From Fallopia convolvulus (lineage: Eukaryota; Streptophyta; Magnoliopsida; Caryophyllales; Polygonaceae): 64,000 nt of DNA. The notes under the pieces were generated by a model. The model was not told the DNA's origin, did no database searches, and saw only the letters and a program-made list of their open reading frames with translations. Position 1 is the stretch's first letter. Every line of letters starts with the position of its first letter. The position numbers were made by a program, and so were the translations under genes. Positions 44,187 to 52,949 of the stretch are shown piece after piece. Location of the stretch: the NCBI GenBank assembly GCA_964016875.1, contig OZ024720.1:36423106-36487105 (forward strand), given 5' to 3'.

Positions 44187-45956
44187 ATGTCGGATGCAAT
44201 AAATGATGGCTCAGCTCAAGATGCTAACTCGAATTCATATGTGTTTGCCATGTTACAATCAATGCAAAAAAATCATCGCTCATTTTATAGTAGGTTTGAC
44301 GACGTCGAACAAAGGTTGTCTCGGCACGATGAACTCCTCCAAGGCGTGCCTCAAATGCAAGCATCCAACCGAGTCCCTATCCAAGGGGCGTGTCAACATC
44401 AGCCTGCTCACTTTGATGAACACCAACAAGGGGAGCGCCACCAAGGAATCAAGCTGCAAATCCAAACTTTTTCCGGCACCACCGGTGCCGACGCGTGCCT
44501 CAATTGGATAGCCAAGACCGAGATTGTTTTTGACTACTATGGCTATGAGGATGAGAAAAGAATAGTCGTCGCCACCGTCCACTTCATCGACTTTGCTTAC
44601 CATTGGTGGATACAATACAAGGTGGCTCGACGACGTGATGGACTCCAGCCGATCCGAACTTGGCGAGAGCTTAAGCGTGCACTTCAAGAACGCTTTGTTC
44701 CACTAGTCTCCGCCGTGAGGTCCCATTCCAACCCATCGATACCGAGCTCCAAACCTTCGGTACCGAGCTCCAAACCGTGGCACAACCCGTCATCGAGTGT
44801 TACTCCATGTCCAACTCCACCACGACATGCATGTTGGCCTATCATCAAGAGAAGTTCAATGAATTCAATAGCTACGCCATGGACCGACTTGACTTCCATG
44901 GTACCTTCATGTATACCGTTCCTACTCCAAGGCGAGGATCAACTCAACGAGAGCAACGATGAGGTAATGCCGAAAATGTGTTCTTCGGATATCTCTGCGC
45001 AGCCTGGGAAGAATGGCCATAAAACCCAGATCTCTCGCTGTTTCGTGCTGAAATTTGGTAGGAGTCAAGTAGACTTCTGTATTTGCAAGTGGGACTTGGA
45101 ATCACTCAATTCCGAATTCGGAGCTCAGAGAACGACCTCAAACAAGTTCGAACCAGAAGCTGTCCACAACACGGCCGAGACGATCGCTTGTCCCAAGATT
45201 GAATCTCTCAGGGCGGTTTCCTACACTCTTATCAACCATAAGCATGAATATGTGTTGGATATGTCACATTCCATTACTCAAATGATTTCATTTAATATTT
45301 ATGAGTTTGTGACATCGAGGCCTAAGTATTCTTGTTTTCATCATAGTTCACTATCTCAACACATGTCATTTTATAAAATGCGTAGTTTCCATGCTTTCTT
45401 GAGTTGGAATTCACTATGTCCATTTGGGAGAAACTATGGTATGTTTCATGCATGTAGAGTCAGACCCACAAAGTGTACAGTTTTTGCATTTATCGGATTA
45501 TATCATATCGAACTTGGAAATGTTGTTCTTAACTTGACTTTCATAGATTATACTTGCTTGTGCTTCCCTCGATGTGTCCTTTGTTTTGCAGGCTTAATAG
45601 ATTCGAGGACGAATCCTTTTCAAGGGAGGGAGGATGATGTGACTACGCCTCGCAAGCCACATCATGGCATGGACGCCATCGGTACCGAGCCTCCCAACAT
45701 CGATACCGAGCAATCCAACGTTGATACCGAGCCTCCTAACCTCGGTACCGAACTGCGTACCGAGCCACCTGGGCGTGCCAGCCGCGCCAGCGATATTGGT
45801 TCTTATCTAGGGCGGATAACAAGGGCTCGAACTCGTGTCTTGCTAGAAAAGCTTCAAGATGGTCTCTTGATCCATGGAGCGCCGATCAAATATGAAGATG
45901 ACATGGAATGCATGTTGCTTGTCACCGGGCGCGCCGAGGTCATGCCGGGTGCCTAG
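44187..45956 (+). CDS. Gag-only ORF reading into the 3' LTR
   Basis: Long frame starting at ATG 44178 or, more likely, 44187 (MSDAINDGSAQDANS). Residues about 90-180 match a Ty3/gypsy gag core: KLQIQTFSG, DACLNWIAKTEIVFDYYGY, VVATVHFIDFAYHWWIQYK and TWRELKRALQERFVPL. Directly after the core a Ser/Pro/Lys stretch is encoded by TCGGTACCGAGCTC repeats, then a segment RSSMNSIATPW...CIPFLLQGED shared with the neighbouring mini-element, then unrecognised sequence. The last ~107 codons lie in the 3' LTR and end with DIGSYLGRITRARTRVLLEK, like the GPITRARA motif near gypsy polyprotein ends. There is no zinc knuckle, protease, RT or integrase, so the element resembles TR-GAG-type non-autonomous elements. 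Confidence 0.7.
   Translation: MSDAINDGSAQDANSNSYVFAMLQSMQKNHRSFYSRFDDVEQRLSRHDELLQGVPQMQASNRVPIQGACQHQPAHFDEHQQGERHQGIKLQIQTFSGTTGADACLNWIAKTEIVFDYYGYEDEKRIVVATVHFIDFAYHWWIQYKVARRRDGLQPIRTWRELKRALQERFVPLVSAVRSHSNPSIPSSKPSVPSSKPWHNPSSSVTPCPTPPRHACWPIIKRSSMNSIATPWTDLTSMVPSCIPFLLQGEDQLNESNDEVMPKMCSSDISAQPGKNGHKTQISRCFVLKFGRSQVDFCICKWDLESLNSEFGAQRTTSNKFEPEAVHNTAETIACPKIESLRAVSYTLINHKHEYVLDMSHSITQMISFNIYEFVTSRPKYSCFHHSSLSQHMSFYKMRSFHAFLSWNSLCPFGRNYGMFHACRVRPTKCTVFAFIGLYHIELGNVVLNLTFIDYTCLCFPRCVLCFAGLIDSRTNPFQGREDDVTTPRKPHHGMDAIGTEPPNIDTEQSNVDTEPPNLGTELRTEPPGRASRASDIGSYLGRITRARTRVLLEKLQDGLLIHGAPIKYEDDMECMLLVTGRAEVMPGA
45608..45634 (+). other. PPT region of the gag-only element
   Basis: GATTCGAGGACGAATCC followed by AAGGGAGGGAGGA directly before TGATGTGAC. 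The same context in antisense is at 47355-47395. Confidence 0.8.
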
Positions 45957-46512
45957 CTTGTGCCGAGTTTGGCGCCTCTTACATGCTCATTCAAGACATA
46001 ATTAATGCCGGGTTTTCTAAGGGTCTTTTGTGCTCAATTTGGGTTTAATGGCTGGTTATTGAGGAGGCTAGGATTGAAGGCTGAATTTTCTTTTAAAAGG
46101 GGGTGTCTTTCTCCTTGTTAGACACACTTGAATTTGCTTGAAACTCTTCTCTTGTTTTAGTCATGTTTTCGACTATGGTTTGGGGCGTTTTGCCTTGAAT
46201 AAAATTTCTTCTTGTTCTTTGTTTTTAATCTTTGATTCTCGAGTAATATCGGATCACCCTTGAGATCCAAGAGCAAGGTGCGTCACATCCTTGTCCTTGA
46301 ATCTCGTAGCTTGAGTTTCGAGTGTGGTGAGTCATATCCACACCCTAAACTCACTCATATCCAACTACCCTCCATTTCCATCATCCATCTCTGGTTTCAC
46401 AACCCTTCACACGTCCAACAATCCATCTCCGAGGCACATCCATCCAATTCCCCGGCAAGAAGAGAGCATCCGAAGTGGCCTTGCACCGACTCCACCAATT
46501 CGATCCTTATCA
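45635..46512 (+). repeat. Gag-only element, 3' LTR
   Basis: TGATGTGACTACGCC...CGATCCTTATCA. Nearly identical to 43074-43912 over its first ~835 bp, with an extra tail of about 45 bp that is probably the authentic LTR end. It is followed by TGAAA and then the minus-strand element, not by a CTTTC duplication. Confidence 0.75.
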
Positions 46513-46517
46513 TGAAA

Positions 46518-47354
46518 TGATGAGAATCAAGGATCGTGACGTCCACAGTGCAAGGTAAGGCCCCTAGACTTCCAAGGAATTCGACAACACACCCCAATAA
46601 AACTGGTCTGTCTTCAACTGGATGGTTCTCCATGGTCCGGACTCCAGATTTCGTGATTCCAACTCGAGGAGTTAGATATACAAGTCTAGTTGAAGTCCTC
46701 AAAATATGAGAGCCAGGTGATGGGTAGATTCAAAGTTATGTTGATTTTACTGAGGTGCTGCAGAATCCACCGAGGAGAGATTTCGATGGAAGTTTGAATG
46801 AGATTGATGGAGTGGAAATGGAAGGGGATTCAAATGGGATGGGTTTGTTTATAAGATGAAGTGATGGATATGGATGTGAAATTAGAGAGATATGACTCAC
46901 TCTCCAAAACCACAAACTATGGATTCAAACAAGGATATGACTCACCTTGAATGGATCCTTGAAGATGACTCGATATGACTCACGAACCAAGGGGATTCAC
47001 TAGCCTTAAGGACGAGTGGATCAAGACTACAAAGAAAAACTCAAAGCTTCATTTTCATTAGGTTTCAAACATGTTTAAACAAGAGAAACAAAATGCCTAT
47101 AAATAGGCACCCAAAATGGGGTTGCAAACAACCCTTCGTGTTCACATTCACCTATCACCACCTTACCTACCACCTTACCTACTACATCTTTATTAATTTC
47201 ATATAATAATAAAAATCTTGAATATTTACAATAAATAAATATATCCCTCACATATATTAGAGATTTGGATGCAAACGGAATTGAACATGAGCCTCGAGAG
47301 TGACGACACAAGCTTGAAGCGGAATCTTGATTGACCTCGGGGTGGATCACATCA
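46518..47354 (-). repeat. Mini-element 3' LTR
   Basis: + strand TGATGAGAATC...GGATCACATCA, 837 bp. Its PPT (minus AAGGAGGAGAGGA) lies at 47355-47372. Confidence 0.85.
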
Positions 47355-47365
47355 TCCTCTCCTCC

Positions 47366-47851
47366 TTAAAAAGGATTCGTCCTCGAATCCATTTGATCGA
47401 GTTCCTCAATGTTCTTCTCCAACAAAAAGGATGGGGTAGTCTCTTCTTCTTGAAGTAGAAATGGCAAGCATGAAGAAACATTAGGTGTTGCATCCATCCA
47501 AGGAGTAGCGAAAGAATTTAGTGAACTACGCACAATGGTGGGTCGATGCTTGGTTCTGATAGATGAAGGCGATGGCTCTACAATGTCCTCTACTTCAACA
47601 TACTCCTCCTCACACGGAAGTAGAATAAGTGTAGGATCATGTTGTGGATCTTGGTGCATGGCGGCCACTTCAATCGAAACGACCTCCCCTCCTTGCAAAT
47701 GCTCATCCCAAAGGGGCGGGTCTTCAAAATAGGGGGAATCCTCTTGTAATATCCGCATCATTTCCATGGGACACTTGATAGTGATAAGTTGGTCCAAGCT
47801 TTGGAAGGAAATCATTCGTTTCTTTTCTTTTTTTTTTCTTTTTGCTTGCAA
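47366..47851 (-). CDS. Small conserved ORF of the mini-element
   Basis: 161 codons, Lys-rich start MQAKRKKKEKKRMIS, acidic middle, and a C-terminal segment RSSLNSFATPW...SCLPFLLQEEE. About 30 residues of this last segment align with the gag-only ORF next door, suggesting a retained functional or packaging-related region. The end, DSRTNPF, overlaps the PPT context. The function is unknown; it may simply be a remnant of a longer gypsy polyprotein. Confidence 0.5.
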   Translation of the reverse strand: MQAKRKKKEKKRMISFQSLDQLITIKCPMEMMRILQEDSPYFEDPPLWDEHLQGGEVVSIEVAAMHQDPQHDPTLILLPCEEEYVEVEDIVEPSPSSIRTKHRPTIVRSSLNSFATPWMDATPNVSSCLPFLLQEEETTPSFLLEKNIEELDQMDSRTNPF

Positions 47852-47901
47852 CTTCTAATAAGATAAAATTTTGACCAATTTTTGAGCGTTTACCTTGCGT
47901 A

Positions 47902-47913
47902 GCTCTGATACCA
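47902..47913 (-). other. Primer-binding site of the mini-element, tRNA-iMet type
   Basis: Minus strand TGGTATCAGAGC, 2 bp from the 5' LTR. This is the common initiator-methionine tRNA PBS of plant LTR elements. Confidence 0.9.
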
Positions 47914-47915
47914 AA

Positions 47916-48775
47916 TGATGAGAATCAAGGATCGTGACGTCCACAGTGCAAGGTAAGGCCCCTAGACTTCCAAGGAATTCGACAACACACCCCAATAAAA
48001 CTGGTCTATCTTCAACTGGATGGTTCTCCATGGTCCGGACTCCGGATTTCGTGATTCCAACTCGAGGAGTTAGATATACGAGTCTAGTTGAAGTCCTCAA
48101 AATATGAGAGCCAGGTGATGAGTAGATTGAAAGTTATGTTGATTTTACTGAGGTGCTGCAGAATCCACCGAGGAGAGATTTCGATGGAAGTTTGAATGAG
48201 ATTGATGGAGTGGAAATGGAAGGGGATTCAAATGGGATGGGTTTGTTTATAAGATGAAGTGATGGATATGGATGTGAAATTATAGAGATATGACTCACTC
48301 TCCAAAACTACAAACTATGGATTCAAACAAGGATATGACTCACCTTGAATGGATCCTTGAAGATGGCTCGATATGACTCACGAACCAAGGGGATTCATTA
48401 GCCTTAAGGACGAGTGGATCAAGACTACAAAGAAAAACTCAAAGCTTCATTTTCTTAGGTTTCAAACATGTTTAAACAAGAGAAACAAAATGCCTATAAA
48501 TAGGCACCCAAAATGGGGTTGCAAACAACCCTTCGTGTTCACATTCACCTACCACCTCCTTACCTACCACCTTACCTATCATCTCACCTACCACCTTACC
48601 TACTACATCTTTATTACTTTCATATAATAATAAAAATCTTGAATATTTACAATAAATAAATATATCCCTCACATATATTAGAGATTTGGATGCAAACGGA
48701 ATTGAACATGAGCCTCGAGAGTGACGACACAAGCTTGAAGCGGAATCTTGATTGACCTCGGGGTGGATCACATCA
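47916..48775 (-). repeat. Mini-element 5' LTR
   Basis: + strand TGATGAGAATC...GGATCACATCA, 860 bp. Its outer end is the right end of the compound insertion. Confidence 0.85.
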
Positions 48776-49767
48776 CTTTCGCTACTTTGCCAATCACAAG
48801 CCTTGATTCCCAACTTTCGCAAGGAATTGTAGCTCTATGTAGAGTGGGTTCCTTAGATCAAACACTCAAGGCTATGGAATTGGGGTTTCTAGCCCAAACC
48901 TAGCTAGGGTTTTCCCCCATAACACAAGATCAAGGAGATCTACTCCATGTGGCAAACAAAGAAAGCAAACAAATCAAAAGGGAAAGCAATCAACATCATC
49001 AATCTCAAAACAAAGCAAAGTTTCATTCAAAATCAAAAGCAATCCACAAATTCCAATCAAGGGTTTTCAAATCCACAAGATCAAAACAAAGCAAAGCTAA
49101 TCTATCAACAAAACCTATCAAGTCTTCCTCTCCCTTGGCCGATCCTCTCTCTCTTCCTCCTTCTCTCCTTCCTCCTTGCTCTCCAAGTATCCTTTTCAGG
49201 GTTGTTGTGTGTGAGAGAGCCCCTCTTGTGTCTCTAAGAGAGCACCCCCTTTTGTGTGTAAGAGAGAACCCCCCTAAATTAGAAGACAAGAGGCCCTTTT
49301 ATAGATTAGATGAGGGGCAAAAGTGGAAGTCCACAATTCCGTGCCTTGGAGCCCAAGTAGTCCGGTGAATGACTCAGACCGACATTGAGGACCTCGGGCC
49401 CGAGTTACTGTGCATGTCGGTCCGAGGTTGAAAGCTCCCAAGTCGGGCCCGGCGTGGTTGCAACTCGGTCCGGACCTCGTTCCACCTTCTTCTTGTTGGC
49501 TTTCCTCTTGTTCTTCTTCATAGCTTGCTCCTCTCTTTCCCTCTTTAGCTCGGGCCTTGCTCCATGTCTCGACCCTCCTTCAAATCGATCCTCGATTCAT
49601 GCCAAATTACCTACAAAACACATAAAATGCGCATAGTCTCCGAATCTCATAGAAATACGGGAACTAAGCTAAAAAGGAACAAAACACACAAGAAAAGGGG
49701 AAAAAGAAACATATTTACAAAGGAAATCACATATTAAAACACCACCAAATAAAGAGACATCAAGCAC

Positions 49768-50093
49768 CACGTGTAAGACCGACCCGGCTCTCGGTTTGAA
49801 AAGGGCGTGAGAGGATGTGTAAATAAAATGTTCTCAATACTAATTGTACTCTAAGAGGAACTACAATCTCATAGATTCCTACTCTTCAGATCCAAGTTCA
49901 TCTCTCTTCGAGATCAACTAAATTCCGTCCTTATAAGTCCTACAAAGTGATTATAACTTTCAAGTACTTCTTCCCTTAATCTCCTTGATGAGATAATAAA
50001 ATTACCATACTACCCTTGATAATTTCCATTCTCACTTGATTAGTCTCCTTAGACTAATACCGTTTGTTTTCCGCATTTTTGCATGGTATTTCT
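49768..50093. other. Spacer right of element 2
   Basis: No gene. From about 49948 the sequence recurs at about 61303 (TTATAACTTTCAAGTACTTC), marking the left edge of the duplicated unit. Confidence 0.6.
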
Positions 50094-51161
50094 TGTAACA
50101 CCCCGTCTTTCCACAGGGCGCTACTTAGTACTAGACCTTACCAGGTACTAATTAAGTGGGTTGACAACATTACTTTAGGATCTTGCAACGCGGGCATACC
50201 GAGAAAACTTAATAAAACATCGAACCTTTTATTTAGTAAAACTTAGAAAACATATATAGTTATGCATGCATTCCCGAAAACATAAATATTAAAACCCGAC
50301 AAAATCCTATCATTAACGAACTAACCTAGTAACAATAATAAACATCACATAATAATAAATCCAACATAACAATAAATTCAACTCCCTAATATAACAAAAG
50401 AAACCAAAGTAAATTCGACCCCCACTATGACACGCGCTCTTCACCGCTCCGCCCCGCCATCTAGCCTCGAATCATGCACGGTTCCCTGTTTCATACCTGG
50501 AACTGAAAAAATATTTCCCAAAGGGTCAGCTACTAATCTATAAAGTTAGAAAAAATGCGGAAATTGCAAGACGTTTGAAAAAATTTTCTAAGGTCAACAT
50601 CCAAGTCCACAACCGCACAGAGTGTAGAGGCAGGCCCTCTCACTCCACTTCACAATCTCCCTTATACCTCGGCTAAGCCTCCACTGGAGCACTTGCCAAA
50701 ACACATAGATAATATATTTCGTTTTGAAGGGGCACGGTTCCCCTGTCACACGGACTATCCATAGACAACTCATCCTCCCACCGACTATGCGCATGGTTGT
50801 GCCGAAAACGGTACCAACACAAAGAAAACGTTCGAAAACTTTGGACGATAAAACACATTTAAAACCAAATTTTCACACATCAGCACAAGCAATTCCAAAA
50901 CAGTTCAAAAAGATATTCGTGATTAGTTCTAAAAACCAATCCTACAATCACGACATAAAATCTAACAAGGTAGAATAGAACCGAGCAAGTCGCAGAACGA
51001 GTTACCTTGAATGAAAGAGTCCTCTGACGAAGACCGAAACTAGTGCTTGAATCGGAATGATCCCCTAAAAGTATTAACGAGATGATGATAAGAAGTCTTA
51101 AGGCTTGATTGACTAAACGAACAAAACATGAGACTCCACCCTCCACTAAGTTATATTAACA
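50094..51161 (-). repeat. Chromovirus-like gypsy LTR, copy 1 (3' LTR)
   Basis: + strand TGTAACACCCCGTC...TTATATTAACA, 1068 bp, followed by CCCTCCTTAAAAAAATTAAG, a polypurine tract in antisense. The LTR is therefore the 3' LTR of a minus-strand gypsy element whose body lies to the right. TGT...ACA ends and style fit Tekay/Del-type chromoviruses; no coding domain is present to confirm it. Confidence 0.7.
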
Positions 51162-51664
51162 CCCTCCTTAAAAAAATTAAGGACCTTGACTTACCCAAAT
51201 TCACAAACCGACCCGACACCTAACTACCCAGTGGTTACTAATTAATCTACACAACTAGTATTAGCTACCAAACAATACAAATTCAGGTTCCTACAAAAAC
51301 ACTAACTAAAAATTCCCAATTAACACCCATGATCGACTAAAACTTAAGAACCCATCAAACCATTGACCGAAAAACTCAATTTATAAAAACAAGGTACTAC
51401 TAAACCAATCTCACTAAACAAATACTTAGCATGGCATAATTCTTCCATTAGTCACCTACTTTCTAACTGATCAACCTATCTTTGAAAAACAAAACAAAGC
51501 CCATCTACCTAATTAACATCTTCCACCTCCTAGCTAACGTAACTCCAACCTTTAGAAGAAATCCCCCTCCGATCTATAGCCTATAATGGCCACAACCTCT
51601 TTTTTGTATGCCATAACGACCACCACTTATCTACCTTGTAAAGACTCGAGCTCTCCACCAAACA
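51162..51664 (-). other. Chromovirus 3' untranslated segment, interrupted by a SIRE LTR
   Basis: Starts with the PPT and has no coding frame. It ends at CACCAAACA, where the SIRE LTR begins. The same segment with the same insertion point is at about 63407-63907. Confidence 0.65.
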
Positions 51665-52567
51665 TGTTGGATTGATTGGTGTTAGTAAGAGCATGGGAAC
51701 TAGCGGTTAGGTTGTTCCCAAGGCAGTAGAAGTATAAAACAAGCAAGTAAACAGAATGCAATGGACACAGTTCCTTTATAGAGGAACCCACAACAACCAA
51801 CTAGTAGTGTGGGTAAACCTCTACCTCCGCTTGGAGGATTTTGAACGATCTTCTTATCTTATTGATTGCTCCCTAGTTACACATGCATACTTACACGTCT
51901 CTGTTCTTAGCAGTTCTACCTAACTCTAGCAACACTAGTAATTGGCCTTGTTCCTAAGCGAACATCGATCTCAAGCAAGCATAAGACAAATCGAACCTTG
52001 CATCGTCGAGATCGCACACTCACCGCCGGGGACTTCTCTTCTCTTTCTTTCTTTGTGGGTGAATGCTAATTCTGGGAGAAGTGCTTATCCAAGCACTATT
52101 CACTTGGCTTGATGCATGTCTTTGCTTGGGCTGAATTCTTGATATCCAAAATGCCCTTTGTCTTGTATGCCAAGTCTTTGTCTTTCACATGTGACTTGAT
52201 TTGAATTGAGTCAACTTTGAGAAGCAATCGGGCCGTTGGATCACTCGCTTCAGTCTGTTCCTCAGACTGAGAGTTTGTTTTATCTTGAGACATAATCCCG
52301 TGAATCGCGATGAGTGGTCTTTGTTTGCACATGTGAGTTCCCATGTGATGGGAACTGTCTTCTCTAGAGTTCCTTTGAAGGGAACTCTTCGTCATGTATT
52401 CCTGTGTTCCTTTGGCATTCTTGGAGATACTTCATTGGACCTGGTGTTCCTTAGAAATACTTGGATGTAACACGTTAGTTCTCATATGGAGTTCGTCATT
52501 GTCAAAACTGGAGAATAATATCGTTGTTTTGATGTTTGGAACTAGAGTTCCCAACACCGTCCCAACA
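51665..52567 (-). repeat. SIRE 3' LTR, 903 bp
   Basis: + strand TGTTGGATTGATTGG...CACCGTCCCAACA. The PPT (minus AAAAAGGGGGAAAT) adjoins it at 52568-52581. GGGAACT-type motifs recur within it. Confidence 0.82.
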
Positions 52568-52949
52568 ATTTCCCCCTTTTTGATGATGACAAACCCATCA
52601 CAAAAAAATAACCAAGTATTTCAAAGTGTGAAAGTATGACATGCAACAGTGTTCCTATGTGAGATCCTAGAGAGTCATTTCTATGAAATAATAAGTTCTT
52701 ACTTAGCATTTTATGCATTAGTTCCCCCTTAGCAAAAGCATGTTCTATGATAACTCATAATAAGACTCATCTCACACATTTTGTCCTTCCCTCTTTTGGC
52801 ATCATCGAAAACAGAAAAGCATAAGTAAGGAAGAAGGGAACACGCAATCATACTAAAAGCCATTGATATTACTTAAGCATAATAAATGTACAAGAGGAAC
52901 TGATTACATATAGTGGGGAAAACAAGGTTAAGGAAAAAGAAAAGGGAGA

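Larger units (their letters stand above)
43074..48775. mobile_element. Compound retroelement: gag-only gypsy (+) joined tail to tail to mini-gypsy (-)
   Basis: One insertion of 5.7 kb bounded by inverted TGATGTGA...TCACATCA ends and a single CTTTC duplication. The left part (43074-46512) is a + strand element, the right part (46518-48775) a minus-strand element. They share a GATTCGAGGACGAATCCTTTT-AAGG PPT region and a homologous short peptide, so they are relatives, but their LTR bodies differ. No CTTTC lies between them; the junction is ...TTATCA-TGAAA-TGATGAG... Confidence 0.85.
46518..48775 (-). mobile_element. Miniature non-autonomous gypsy element, 2.26 kb
   Basis: Minus-strand element with LTRs 46518-47354 and 47916-48775, an initiator-Met-type PBS and a PPT, but only ~560 bp inside. 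LTRs are very similar apart from a short CTTACCTA-rich length difference near 48550-48600. The internal part encodes a single 161-codon frame and no gag core or enzymes. Confidence 0.85.
33221..49762 (-). mobile_element. Athila-related element lacking pol (element 2)
   Basis: Minus-strand element with a perfect AGCAC target duplication (33216-33220 and 49763-49767), LTRs of about 1.44 kb, an exact tRNA-Asp PBS, an intact gag-protease ORF and an intact ATHILA-type ORF. Between protease and the post-pol stem-loop there is no RT, RNase H or integrase. Its 5' LTR (right side) is split by a nested compound insertion at 43074-48780. Without the insertion it is about 10.8 kb. LTRs differ at roughly 2% of sites by eye, so it is younger than element 1. 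Mobility would need enzymes from an autonomous relative. Confidence 0.9.
42612..49762 (-). repeat. Element 2, 5' LTR, split by a nested insertion
   Basis: Parts 42612-43073 and 48781-49762 together make about 1.44 kb and align end to end with 33221-34663. The interruption has CTTTC on both sides (43069-43073, 48776-48780), where the intact LTR has a single CTTTC. Confidence 0.93.
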
